From NCBI GenBank assembly GCA_002702895.1, contig PACX01000022.1, forward strand, positions 116,513-180,512: a DNA stretch of 64,000 nucleotides. Reading direction: 5' to 3'. This stretch comes from Flavobacteriaceae bacterium (GTDB taxonomy: Bacteria; Bacteroidota; Bacteroidia; Flavobacteriales; Flavobacteriaceae). The translations under genes were made by a program, and so were the position numbers. The notes beneath the pieces are model-generated. The model made no database searches, was not told where the DNA came from, and worked only from the letters and a program-made list of their open reading frames with translations. Below are positions 53,581 through 62,986 of this stretch, piece after piece; position 1 is the stretch's first letter, and every line of letters starts with the position of its first letter.

Positions 53581-55380
53581 ATGGAAAGTGAGTTTAAGAA
53601 TTATTTGTTAACATTCAAACTACCCAAACTAGTATTCACCAATTTATATTTTTTTTGGAAAGCATTTTATAGAAAAATTAGAAATTTATTTTTTTCACAA
53701 AATAATTATTCAAAATTTAAATTAATAAATAGACATAGAAAAAAAATTTTAAAAAAATCTTATCCTATTTGTCAAATAAAATCACAAAATTTTAAAAAAT
53801 CTTATAAGCTAAAACTAGTAACAGGGTTTATAAATATTAAATCAAATTCAGATTGGCATAAAAAATATGATGATATTGAGTTGAGAGTTTCACTAGATAG
53901 ATGGAATTGGTTAATTGTAGGCCAAAACAACCATTTATTTCCATTTGATTTCAATGATGGAGTTTTTTTGATTCGTTCCTGGGCCTCTCAATTTATCAAT
54001 GATAAAGATTTAGCTAAAAATGAACCATATTGTGTTGGAGAAAGAATATCCAATGCTATATTATTTTTTAAATTAAATAATTATAAAATTCCTGATGATA
54101 TATTAACTGTCTTAAAAAAATTAACTTTTCAACTAACTCAAAATTTAGAATATTTCAAGGATGGTTTAACAGGTAATCATGCATTTAATAACTCAAGAGC
54201 ACTTTATTTAGTTTCTGATTATTTAATTGATGATGATATAAGAAGTTTAGCTTTAGAAATAGCCAAAGAAAGATTAGAAAAACTAATTACAGCTGATGGT
54301 TTTTTAAGAGAAGGAAGCAGTCATTATCAATTTATTTTCACTAGATGGGTTTTAGAAATGATTTGGAGTGCTGAATCAAGAAAGGATAAAGAAGCAATAA
54401 ATGTTCTAAAGCCTTATTGTGAAAAATTACTAAAAAATTGCTGGGTTTTTCTTGTTAAAGATCAAAATAACAAATGGAGTTTTCCTCTATATGGAGATGT
54501 ATCACCTGATTGTACGCCAGAATGGCTAATGTCACTAACTTGGTCTAAGATTGCTTGCAATATTTATAGGCCTGAAAGGGTTCCAATAGCTCCAAAAAAT
54601 GTAGGGTGGGCAAATTTGTTTGGTATTATAGATCAAACAAAACAACATTATAATAAATTAAAAATTAATTTTTCTTCTAATTGTGGTTGGCACAGGTTAG
54701 ATTTTTATGATTGGACTTTTTTTACATATACTCCAAAAAAAGCGAATTACATAAAAGCAACTCATGCTCATTTAGATTTATGTAGTTTCTCTTTATTTTA
54801 TAAAGGAAAACCAATCATTATTGATATTGGAAGATTTGATTATACTAATTCATCTATTAGTAAATATGGCAAATCTGTTAGATCTCATAATAGTTTAGAA
54901 ATAAATAATTTAGGACCTGAAACTGATTTATATTCGTGGATGAATCCCTCATATTCAAAAATCAAATCAAAATTAAATGTAAATGAAATTGAAAATAAAA
55001 CTATTATAACAATCAATCATAATGGGTTTGAAAGAATTATAAATAAAAAAATTAATCATAAAAGAATAATTTCATTATCTCAAAAAGAGGTGAAAATTAA
55101 GGATGTAATTCTAGGAAAAGGTAAAGTTAAGGTTAATAATTTTTTTAATTTTGGACCTGATTTAAATTTATTAAAAAAAGATTCAAAAATTATCAAATTT
55201 TCTAATAATATTGATTTTGAAATTAATGCTGAATCAAAAAAAATATCACGATCTAATCAAAATTTTTCGGGCTGGATGTTTCCCTCATATGGAACTAAAG
55301 TTCCAATTTTCTCTTTAGAACTAAGAACCTTAAAAACATTGCCTTTAACATTATCTAATAAGATCATTATTAATAAATAA
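53581..55380 (+). CDS. Heparinase II/III family protein
   Basis: A 599 aa protein. The N-terminal half is an alpha/alpha toroid (LTGNHAFNNSRALYLVSDYL, GFLREGSSHYQFIFTRWVLEMIW, with the N, H and Y residues used by these lyases). The C-terminal half is a beta-sandwich with HAHLDLCSFSLFYKGKPIIIDIGRFDY (metal-type His/Asp) and VRSHNSLEINNLG. There is no clear signal peptide, so it may act inside or be exported otherwise. Many polysaccharide loci contain such a heparinase-like gene, perhaps for trimming or epimerisation. It sits 8 bp after the 51734 gene. Confidence 0.87.
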   Translation: MESEFKNYLLTFKLPKLVFTNLYFFWKAFYRKIRNLFFSQNNYSKFKLINRHRKKILKKSYPICQIKSQNFKKSYKLKLVTGFINIKSNSDWHKKYDDIELRVSLDRWNWLIVGQNNHLFPFDFNDGVFLIRSWASQFINDKDLAKNEPYCVGERISNAILFFKLNNYKIPDDILTVLKKLTFQLTQNLEYFKDGLTGNHAFNNSRALYLVSDYLIDDDIRSLALEIAKERLEKLITADGFLREGSSHYQFIFTRWVLEMIWSAESRKDKEAINVLKPYCEKLLKNCWVFLVKDQNNKWSFPLYGDVSPDCTPEWLMSLTWSKIACNIYRPERVPIAPKNVGWANLFGIIDQTKQHYNKLKINFSSNCGWHRLDFYDWTFFTYTPKKANYIKATHAHLDLCSFSLFYKGKPIIIDIGRFDYTNSSISKYGKSVRSHNSLEINNLGPETDLYSWMNPSYSKIKSKLNVNEIENKTIITINHNGFERIINKKINHKRIISLSQKEVKIKDVILGKGKVKVNNFFNFGPDLNLLKKDSKIIKFSNNIDFEINAESKKISRSNQNFSGWMFPSYGTKVPIFSLELRTLKTLPLTLSNKIIINK

Positions 55381-55383
55381 TTT

Positions 55384-57240
55384 ATGTGTGGAATAGCTGG
55401 TTTAATACAATTTAATGGAAAAGAGATATCTAATCGAGATTTAAAACAAATGACTGATGCTATGATTCAAAGAGGACCAGATGATGAAGGTTTTTATGTT
55501 GATGGTAAATTTGGAATTGCCATGAGAAGATTATCAATTATAGATGTTAAAGGGGGACATCAACCTATCTCTAATGAGGCTGGAAATCTTCATCTAGTGA
55601 TGAACGGTGAAGTTTATAATTTTATTGAACTGAGAAATCAACTTAAAAGTAGGGGACATGTTTTTAAGACGGGTTCAGATGCGGAAGTTTTAATTCATCT
55701 CTACGAAGAAAAAGGGACAAAAGCAATAAATGATTTAAATGGAATGTTTGCATTTGCACTTTATGATAGCATTAAAAAAACAATTTGGGTTGGAAGAGAT
55801 AGATTAGGAATAAAACCATTTTTTTACGTTTTAAATGAAAATTATTTTGTTTTTTCATCGGATATTAAATCCATCAGAAAATTTCATAAATCTAAAATTG
55901 AACATAATTCTGTTATTAAGTATTTTTCCTTAGCATATTCTCCATCAAACGAAACGGTATGGAAGGATATAAATAAACTTGAACCAGCAAATTATGCAAC
56001 AATTGATCAATTAGGTAAAATAAAAATTCAAAAATATTGGACATTAAATAATTTTGAATCTTGGAAAGGAAATTTGAATCAAGCAAAAGCAAACTTAATG
56101 GAAATTTTTAATGATTCTGTTAAACTTCAATTACGAACAGATGTGCCTCTAGGAGTTTTTTTAAGTGGCGGATTAGACAGTTCTGCTATTGTTGCTAGTG
56201 CCTCTAAACAAATGAACCATCCATTAAAAACTTTTACAGTGGACTTCGAAGGTAAAGAAGGAACAAAGGATGCTTATTACGCAAAAAAAGTTTCTGAAAT
56301 GTACCAAACAGATCACTTTAATTTTTCAATGTCTTCAAAAGATGCTATCAATACTTTGGATGAGTTATTAGAAATTATTGATGAACCACTTGGAGATTCA
56401 GCTTTATTGCCTACTTACATTCTATCTAAATATGCCAGAAAAAATGGAATTAAAGTTATTTTGAGTGGAGCAGGCGGAGACGAATTGTTTGGAGGGTATG
56501 CTAGGCACTGGACCCCAAAATTTCCTAGTCCTGATTGGTTCTCTGAAAATACTCATGGGATAACAAGAAAATTTATCTCAGATTTTTGGAAAACTTTTCA
56601 ACCTCAAAGGGGAATAAGAGTTTTAGATCCAAGACTCTCTTGGGGGGTAAGTATTTCGGGAGCAGACCTTAGTGCATTGCAAAATATATTAAATGATAGA
56701 GTTAATTATAACTTAATTTTAAAAACTATGTATGAAGAACATATGGATATGATTAAAAATCCAATAAAAAATAAATCATATTCATATAATAGAATGTTTA
56801 TGGATTTAAACAAATATTTACCTGAAAATATTTTGTCATTATGTGATAAGGCAACGATGTGCACATCAATTGAAGGAAGATTTCCTTTTTTAGATCATAG
56901 GTTGGTAGAATTTGCTTTTTCTTTACCATCAGAATTTAATTTGCTTAATAACACACCCAAGGGACTTTTAAAAAATATTAATGTTGATTTATTACCATTT
57001 GGATTATGTAATAGATCAAAGGAAGGTTTCAATGCACCTGATAAAGGATGGTTTGGTGAAATTTTAAAACACAAAATTAAGGAGGAGCTTTTGGACAATA
57101 CTTCTTCTGTAATGGAAGAATTAATAAATAAAAATAAATTAGAAAAGCTATTGCTTAATAAAAAGAAAAGTCAAAATGCAGCAACGACTCTTTATTCTTT
57201 ATTTTTATTTAATAAATGGTATCTAAATCAAAGAAATTAG
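55384..57240 (+). CDS. asnB: Asparagine synthase (glutamine-hydrolysing) family amidotransferase
   Basis: A 618 aa protein. The N-terminal glutaminase domain begins MCGIAGLIQFNG with the nucleophile Cys2, RGPDDEGFYVDG and HLVMNGEVYNF. The synthetase domain has LGVFLSGGLDSSAIVA (pyrophosphate loop SGGLDS), DEPLGDSALLPTY and LSGAGGDELFGGYARH. It is complete. In glycan loci these enzymes usually amidate uronic acids. The TviB/WbpO-like dehydrogenase at 1743 and the dehydrogenase at 17378 could provide such a uronic acid. Housekeeping asparagine synthesis cannot be excluded. Confidence 0.93.
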   Translation: MCGIAGLIQFNGKEISNRDLKQMTDAMIQRGPDDEGFYVDGKFGIAMRRLSIIDVKGGHQPISNEAGNLHLVMNGEVYNFIELRNQLKSRGHVFKTGSDAEVLIHLYEEKGTKAINDLNGMFAFALYDSIKKTIWVGRDRLGIKPFFYVLNENYFVFSSDIKSIRKFHKSKIEHNSVIKYFSLAYSPSNETVWKDINKLEPANYATIDQLGKIKIQKYWTLNNFESWKGNLNQAKANLMEIFNDSVKLQLRTDVPLGVFLSGGLDSSAIVASASKQMNHPLKTFTVDFEGKEGTKDAYYAKKVSEMYQTDHFNFSMSSKDAINTLDELLEIIDEPLGDSALLPTYILSKYARKNGIKVILSGAGGDELFGGYARHWTPKFPSPDWFSENTHGITRKFISDFWKTFQPQRGIRVLDPRLSWGVSISGADLSALQNILNDRVNYNLILKTMYEEHMDMIKNPIKNKSYSYNRMFMDLNKYLPENILSLCDKATMCTSIEGRFPFLDHRLVEFAFSLPSEFNLLNNTPKGLLKNINVDLLPFGLCNRSKEGFNAPDKGWFGEILKHKIKEELLDNTSSVMEELINKNKLEKLLLNKKKSQNAATTLYSLFLFNKWYLNQRN

Positions 57241-57243
57241 TAA

Positions 57244-58044
57244 ATGACAGATATTTCGGTAATTGTACCCACATATAATTCTTCTTTATTTATTTCTAAA
57301 ACATTAAAATCAATAATTAATCAAACATTAAAGCCATATGAGGTTATAATTATTGATGATGGATCTACTGATAATACTAAAGAAAAAATACAAAGTATAA
57401 TTATTCAAAATAAAAATATAAACATAAAATTAATTTCGGGATTACATGCAGGTCCTGGTTCAGCTAGAAATATTGGAATTAAATCAGCTAAGTCAAAATG
57501 GATAGCTTTTTTAGATTCAGATGATCTATGGTTCAAAGAAAAGCTAAAAATTGTGTCAAAATCAATAAAGGAAAATGTTGATTACACTTTTTTCTGTCAT
57601 AATGAAAAAACTTTTCAGTTTGGAAAACCAGCTATTGTTTTGGATTATTCAAAAAAATATAACCCTAAAAAAAAATTGTCAAAACAACTATATAAAAACA
57701 ATTTATTTTCCACTTCTGCAGTTGTTTGTTTGAGGGATGATTTGATTAAGGCAGGAGGGTTTGACGAGAATTTATCCTCAGCTCAAGATTATGATTTGTG
57801 GTTGAAAATGTCTCAACATATAAAGCCTTTTTTTATAAAAAAAGTTTTGGGAGTTTATACAATAAGGGATGGAAATATTACATCAACTAATCATTTTAAA
57901 AAACTAATTAATATTATGACTATAATGATTAGACACAAGTCTAAAGGAAATATGTTTTTATTTTTTGTAAAAATTTCTTTTTATTTTATTCTAATACCAC
58001 TAGTGCTTTCAATAAAAAAAATAATTTATAGATTTAAAAGATAA
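57244..58044 (+). CDS. Glycosyltransferase family 2
   Basis: A 266 aa GT-A enzyme. ISVIVPTYNSSLFISKTLKSIINQTLKPYEVIIIDDGSTD in parts is the classic GT2 opening, followed by GPGSARNIGIKSAKSKWIAFLDSDDLWF (DxD as DSDD) and GGFDENLSSAQDYDLWLKM (catalytic ED/QD region). A hydrophobic C-terminal segment (FFVKISFYFILIPLVLSI) suggests membrane attachment. It begins 3 bp after asnB. Confidence 0.93.
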   Translation: MTDISVIVPTYNSSLFISKTLKSIINQTLKPYEVIIIDDGSTDNTKEKIQSIIIQNKNINIKLISGLHAGPGSARNIGIKSAKSKWIAFLDSDDLWFKEKLKIVSKSIKENVDYTFFCHNEKTFQFGKPAIVLDYSKKYNPKKKLSKQLYKNNLFSTSAVVCLRDDLIKAGGFDENLSSAQDYDLWLKMSQHIKPFFIKKVLGVYTIRDGNITSTNHFKKLINIMTIMIRHKSKGNMFLFFVKISFYFILIPLVLSIKKIIYRFKR

Positions 58045-58048
58045 ATAA

Positions 58049-58912
58049 ATGGTTTCATTTAAGAATATATTAAACAATCTTAATTTAGAAGTTGATGGAA
58101 TTTATTCTGGTTTAAAATCAAATGCCAATGATCAAAAATTAGAAATCTCTTTAAGGGAGTTAGTTGCATCAAAAAACTACAGTAATTACTTGAAATCAGT
58201 TGCAAAAAGTCATTCAATTAAAGTTATGGATTATGAGGTTGAAAGATTTTTGAAAAAAATGCCACAAAACGCAGTAATACTTGATATTGGAGGTTGTTGG
58301 GGTTGGCATTGGCGTAAAATAAATATAATAAGATCTGATATAAAAATAATAATTGTTGACTTTGTTAGATCAAATTTAATTCATGCCAAAAAAGTTTTAG
58401 GAGATTTAGTTGGAAATCAAATTAATTTGGTTCACGCTGATGCTACTAATTTACCTTTTGAAGTTAATAAAAATTTTAAAGGCTTTAATGGAGTTTGGAG
58501 TGTTCAAACCTTCCAACATATTCCAAATTTTTCAAAAGCAATTAAAGAAGTTAATAGATTATTATTAAAAAAAGGATTTTTTATAAATTATTCTTTGCGG
58601 AATACACCACTCAATATGTTAGTTTTTAAAATTTTTGGAAAAAAATATCACAAAAAAGGAGAAGTTAATGGATCATATTACCTAGAAAGAGCTAGCAAGA
58701 ATCAGTTGCGTACTTTAACAGATTATTTTGGAAAAGAAAATGTTTTTGTGAATTATAGTGAAACTCTTTTTCATCCTGATTTAAAATTTACATTTTCAGG
58801 AAAAGAAGATAATTATTTAGGATATTTGGATATTTTATTGAGTTTTATAAAACCTTTTGCTTATTTTATTTCAAGACAATCAAGTTTTTTATGTAAAAAA
58901 AATAATATATAG
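58049..58912 (+). CDS. Class I SAM-dependent methyltransferase
   Basis: A 287 aa protein with an N-terminal helical extension and the Rossmann methyltransferase core: VILDIGGCWGWHWRKI (motif I, unusual GGCWGWHW instead of G-x-G-x-G), IIIVDFVRSNLIHAKK (acidic motif II), HADATNLPFEVN (motif III) and WSVQTFQHIPNFSKAIKEVNRLL (motif IV and on). It fits the Methyltransf_11/ubiE type. It would methylate a sugar or a glycan terminus. metK and ahcY in the same gene run could support it. Confidence 0.85.
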   Translation: MVSFKNILNNLNLEVDGIYSGLKSNANDQKLEISLRELVASKNYSNYLKSVAKSHSIKVMDYEVERFLKKMPQNAVILDIGGCWGWHWRKINIIRSDIKIIIVDFVRSNLIHAKKVLGDLVGNQINLVHADATNLPFEVNKNFKGFNGVWSVQTFQHIPNFSKAIKEVNRLLLKKGFFINYSLRNTPLNMLVFKIFGKKYHKKGEVNGSYYLERASKNQLRTLTDYFGKENVFVNYSETLFHPDLKFTFSGKEDNYLGYLDILLSFIKPFAYFISRQSSFLCKKNNI

Positions 58913-58917
58913 AATTT

Positions 58918-59781
58918 ATGAGTCTACATCATTATATAATAGTTTTCCTTTACCCCTTTAAACGGGTTTTATATTTTGTTAAAAAGTATTTATTTCGCAG
59001 TAATAATTACAATGAATTAAGGGTTTTATTATTTCATGATATTCCTGAAGATAAACATTCCAAATTTTATAAAAAATTAAATAAATTAAGTAAGTCTTGG
59101 AATTTTATTTCACCTAAAGAATTTTCTGATATTTTGGAAAAAAGAAAAATATTGAAGGGAAGAAATTTATTATTAACTTTTGATGATGGATATATATCAA
59201 ACAGGATTATTGCAAAAAAATTTTTAAATCCTCTAGGAATAAAAGCAATTTTTTTTGTTATTCAAGACTTTATTGGAATAAAAAATAGGAGTGAAGCTAG
59301 AAAATATGTTTCATCAAATATTTACCCATCTCTAAAATATAGTAATGTGCCAAAAAATTATTATAATATGAACTGGAAACATCTCAAAGAATTAGTAAAA
59401 GAAGGTCATTCAATTGGAGCTCATACTAAATCGCATAAAAAACTTTCAGAAATTAAAACTAAAACTAATTTAATTAAAGAAATAGTTGAAAGTGCTGACT
59501 ATATTGAAAAGATGTTGAATGTTTCTATTGAACACTTTGCATTTCCTTTTGGCAACAGAAAAAGTTTTAGTAAAAAAGCTTTTTTAGTAGCAAAAGAGAG
59601 GTTTAATTTTATTTTTTCAGGTATTAGAGGTGATAACAATAAAATTTCAAAAGAAAATGTGATATTTAGAGATAGTATCAATATGAGTTTTTCATATTTT
59701 TTAACAGGTTCTTTTTTAGAAGGATCTTCAGATTTCTACTACAAAAATGATATGATAGAGATCAATTCTTGGATAAATTAG
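58918..59781 (+). CDS. Polysaccharide deacetylase family protein (NodB-like)
   Basis: A 287 aa CE4-type protein. LLLTFDDGYIS carries the TFDDG motif (catalytic Asp and metal Asp), SIGAHTKSHKKLSEI the H-x3-H-type metal histidines (H-T-K-S-H), and FAFPFGNRKSF the later Arg-type motif. An N-terminal hydrophobic stretch (HHYIIVFLYPFKRVLYFV) may anchor it to the membrane. It could remove N- or O-acetyl groups from the growing glycan. It is one of two different deacetylases in the locus (the other is PIG-L at 39652). Confidence 0.87.
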   Translation: MSLHHYIIVFLYPFKRVLYFVKKYLFRSNNYNELRVLLFHDIPEDKHSKFYKKLNKLSKSWNFISPKEFSDILEKRKILKGRNLLLTFDDGYISNRIIAKKFLNPLGIKAIFFVIQDFIGIKNRSEARKYVSSNIYPSLKYSNVPKNYYNMNWKHLKELVKEGHSIGAHTKSHKKLSEIKTKTNLIKEIVESADYIEKMLNVSIEHFAFPFGNRKSFSKKAFLVAKERFNFIFSGIRGDNNKISKENVIFRDSINMSFSYFLTGSFLEGSSDFYYKNDMIEINSWIN

Positions 59782-59796
59782 TTTTTATAATATATT

Positions 59797-61950
59797 ATGT
59801 TTTTTTCTCCCTTACCTAATTTAAAAGATTTTTTTTCACCTTTAAAAAAACGAATTCATAATGAGAAAGAAATATTAAAACCTTGGATTAAAGAGGGAGA
59901 AAAAGCTGGTTGGCTTTCAAGGTCTGCTTGGTCATTTGTTTTAATTGCTTTATGGAAAAGGAATCAGGTAGTTGAAAATAGAAAGATTAATATTTGGATA
60001 CCGGATTATTTTTGTAATTCATCAATTGAACTTTTAAGGAAAACAGAACAAAATATCTTTTTTTATAGAATAAAAAAAGATATGGAACCTGATTATTCAG
60101 ATTGTCGCGAAATGGCATTAAAAAATCCTCCAGATATTTTCCTCTTTGTGCATTATTTTGGTAAACCTTTAGATAGTGCAAATGCAAAACAATTTTGTGC
60201 TAATTATAATTCTTGGTTGATTGAAGATGCTGTTCATGTTTTGGTCCCAAAGGGAACAATTGGAAAGCATGGTGATTTTGTTTTGTACAGTCCTCACAAA
60301 ATCTTTCCAATTCCTAATGGAGCTATTTTAGTTGTTAGAAAAAAAGGACCAGGATCAATTGATATTGAAAATAAAAACTTTATTAATAAGGATAAGTGGA
60401 TTGGAATTTTAGAAAATTTTATTCTCTCAAAAAAGATTAAAATAAAATTTAATAAAAAAGAAGTTTTAAAGTGGTATTTCAAAAAGATTTTTCAAAAACT
60501 TGGTTTCAATAGAAAAGTTTTTTTAAAATTTACAGATTTGATTAACACTAAATCTTCAACTAATAATTTGTTTGATTCACCTAATGTTAGCAATCTGTCA
60601 TTGATAATCTTAAAAAATCACATTAAGAAAATTTTTTTAGTAGCTTTAAGTAGAAAAAAAAATAATAAAATATGGAATTATTTTATTTTAAATAATTTTT
60701 CAACAAAAATTGAAACAAGCCTGTTCAATAATCATGTTCGGAATAATGATCATAACCCATATTTATCCGCTTTTAGATTTAAAAATGGATTAACTAAGGA
60801 TATTTTTTACCAACTACAAACAAGGAATATTAAAGTTTCAACTTGGCCTGATCTCCCTCCAGAGATACATAAACAAAAAGAATTTCACAAAAATGCTTGG
60901 GAATTAAGAAATTCTTATTTATATCTTCCATGTCATCAATCAATTTCGCCTAATTCATTTTATAAAATTTTTAAAAAAGATAGTCTAACTCAATTTGAAA
61001 GTAATAAAATACATATTGAAAAAAATAAAATTAGAAGATCTGATTGGGATGAACTAATAGAAAAAACTAATAAATCTAATTTACTACAATCATGGTCATA
61101 TGGTAATGCAAAAAAAAGTGATGAAGGTTGGCAGCTTGATAGGTTAGTTTTCAAAAAACAAAATAATCCATTAGCTTTTGTTAGTGTATTAAAAAAGAAA
61201 ATATTATTTTTTAAAATAATTAGGATCAACAGAGGACCACTTTTTCTTCCATATGCTACAGATAGTGATAGAGAAATAATTTTGAAAAAAATATTTAAAA
61301 TGGGAAGTTTTTTGAAAATGAGTTTACTATCAATAGCTCCAGAAATTAGTTTGAATGGAAAAAATATCTCATTTCTGATTTCAAATAATTTTAAGTTTTA
61401 TAAAACTAAAACATGGAGTTCAGTTAATCTAAATCTTGATTCTAATATTGAAGAAATTAAATCAAATTTTACTTCAAAATGGAGAAACAAACTTGCTGTT
61501 TCCCAAAAAAACAACTTAAATATTGAATTTGGTTCTAATTCACAGCTTATGAGCTGGATGTTAAAAAAGTATAAGTTGAGTATGAAAGAAAATTCTTTTA
61601 AAGGCATTAGTGTGCCAATTTTTAAGAGAATTTACAATGAAATGAATGATAATTCTTCTTTAATTTTTTTTAGAGTAACAGAAGATGGGATACCTGTTTC
61701 AGGACTTTGTATTGCATGTCATGGTCAATCTTCAACTTATCTAATTGGTTGGACAGGTAAAAGAGGAAGAGATGTTAAGGCAAATCATTTTCAACTTTGG
61801 AATGTAATTTGTGAATTAAAAAAAATAGGTATTAAATCGATAGATCTTGGTGGAATTGATGAGGATCTCACACCTGGAATTACTGAATTTAAACTTGGTA
61901 TAGGTGGGGATCAATATAGTCTAGTTGGAGAAGGTTGGAAATGGAATTAA
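59797..61950 (+). CDS. Fusion of a DegT-like PLP domain with a C-terminal FemAB/GNAT acyltransferase domain
   Basis: A 717 aa two-domain protein. Residues about 1-390 resemble DegT/DnrJ/EryC1 aminotransferases: SAWSFVLIALWKR at the small-loop position, IWIPDYFCNSSIELLR, SWLIEDAVHVLVPKGTIGKHGDFVLYSPHKIFPIPNGAILVV in pieces, with a candidate Schiff-base Lys168 in SPHKIFP. Residues about 410-717 read as a FemAB-like GNAT: KSNLLQSWSYGNAKKSDEGW, FTSKWRNKLAVSQKNNL, SSTYLIGWTGKRGRDVKANHFQLW and IKSIDLGGIDEDLTPGITEFKLGIGG. An aminotransferase followed by an acyltransferase in one chain would make and cap an amino sugar, perhaps with an amino acid. The start is ATG at 59797. Confidence 0.78.
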   Translation: MFFSPLPNLKDFFSPLKKRIHNEKEILKPWIKEGEKAGWLSRSAWSFVLIALWKRNQVVENRKINIWIPDYFCNSSIELLRKTEQNIFFYRIKKDMEPDYSDCREMALKNPPDIFLFVHYFGKPLDSANAKQFCANYNSWLIEDAVHVLVPKGTIGKHGDFVLYSPHKIFPIPNGAILVVRKKGPGSIDIENKNFINKDKWIGILENFILSKKIKIKFNKKEVLKWYFKKIFQKLGFNRKVFLKFTDLINTKSSTNNLFDSPNVSNLSLIILKNHIKKIFLVALSRKKNNKIWNYFILNNFSTKIETSLFNNHVRNNDHNPYLSAFRFKNGLTKDIFYQLQTRNIKVSTWPDLPPEIHKQKEFHKNAWELRNSYLYLPCHQSISPNSFYKIFKKDSLTQFESNKIHIEKNKIRRSDWDELIEKTNKSNLLQSWSYGNAKKSDEGWQLDRLVFKKQNNPLAFVSVLKKKILFFKIIRINRGPLFLPYATDSDREIILKKIFKMGSFLKMSLLSIAPEISLNGKNISFLISNNFKFYKTKTWSSVNLNLDSNIEEIKSNFTSKWRNKLAVSQKNNLNIEFGSNSQLMSWMLKKYKLSMKENSFKGISVPIFKRIYNEMNDNSSLIFFRVTEDGIPVSGLCIACHGQSSTYLIGWTGKRGRDVKANHFQLWNVICELKKIGIKSIDLGGIDEDLTPGITEFKLGIGGDQYSLVGEGWKWN

Positions 61951-61954
61951 AAAA

Positions 61955-62986
61955 ATGAGTAAAGAAAGGTTAATTGTAAATGCATCAAACTGTCATTCTG
62001 GTGGAGGAAAAACTTTAATTAATGGCTTTTTAAAAGGTGCTTCAGAAAAAATTGAAATCTTAGTTTATGTTGATAATAGGCTTGAAATTAATTATCCAAT
62101 TTCTAAATCAATAAAAATTATTAGGGTTAATAAATTAAGTAGATTTTTAATTGGATTTAAGATTAAGAAAATTTTAAAAAAAAATGACAAAATACTATAT
62201 TTTGGCAATCTTCCACCATATTTAAGATTCAAATGTAAAAATGTAATGTTGCAACTCTCTAGTAGATTTTATGTTGATTCAATTAGCATGAAGGGTTTTA
62301 AATTTCAACAAATTATTAAAATTTATTTTGAAAAGCTGTATTACAGATTATTTGTAAAAAATGTTTCTCATATTATTGTACAGACATCAACAATGTACAA
62401 AAAGTTAATTAATAGTGGGTTTAGAAAAAAAATTTCTATTTGGGCATTTGATGATTTGGGAAGTTTTTCCTTTGAAGGCAATAAAGTTTTTAAAAAAGAA
62501 ATAGGTTCATTTATTTACGTAGCTTCTCTTTTGCCATATAAAAACCATAAAAGGTTACTATTAGCATGGAATGAGTTAAAAAAACAGGATATTAATCCTA
62601 AATTATATTTAACATTAGATGGAAATAATAATAATTTAAAAAAATGGATAATCAATTTTGTTTCAATAAACAAATTAAATGTTTGTTTCTTAGAGAATAT
62701 AAGTAGAGATAACTTAATCTCAACTTATAAAAAAGTAGAAACTTTAATATATCCATCTTTTTTTGAAGCCTATGGTTTGCCTTTGGTTGAAGCAAAAAAG
62801 TATAAATTAAAAATAATTTCATCTGATTTAGATTATTGTTGGGATTTTATTGAACCTGATGAATTTTTTAATCCATATGATGTATCATCCATAGCAAGGT
62901 CAGTAAAAAGATTTTTATCAATAGAAAAAAAATTAGATAAAATTTATGATCCTAAGGAATTTTTTAATAAAATAATTAATACATGA
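61955..62986 (+). CDS. Glycosyltransferase family 4/1
   Basis: A 343 aa GT-B enzyme. RLIVNASNCHSGGGKTLINGFL is the glycine-rich acceptor-side loop, SSRFYVDSISMKGF and HIIVQTSTMYKKLI follow, then FIYVASLLPYKNHKRLLLAWNEL and YPSFFEAYGLPLVEAKKYKLKIISSDL (the E-x7-E nucleotide-sugar motif). An upstream in-frame ATG at 61925 would overlap the fusion gene. The ATG at 61955 is preferred. It overlaps the next gene by 4 bp. Confidence 0.9.
   Translation: MSKERLIVNASNCHSGGGKTLINGFLKGASEKIEILVYVDNRLEINYPISKSIKIIRVNKLSRFLIGFKIKKILKKNDKILYFGNLPPYLRFKCKNVMLQLSSRFYVDSISMKGFKFQQIIKIYFEKLYYRLFVKNVSHIIVQTSTMYKKLINSGFRKKISIWAFDDLGSFSFEGNKVFKKEIGSFIYVASLLPYKNHKRLLLAWNELKKQDINPKLYLTLDGNNNNLKKWIINFVSINKLNVCFLENISRDNLISTYKKVETLIYPSFFEAYGLPLVEAKKYKLKIISSDLDYCWDFIEPDEFFNPYDVSSIARSVKRFLSIEKKLDKIYDPKEFFNKIINT

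Noticed and set aside
60990-61607. Minus-strand open frames inside the DegT-FemAB gene
   Set aside because: They are antisense to a continuous coding frame with recognisable domains. They arise from A/T-rich codon composition.
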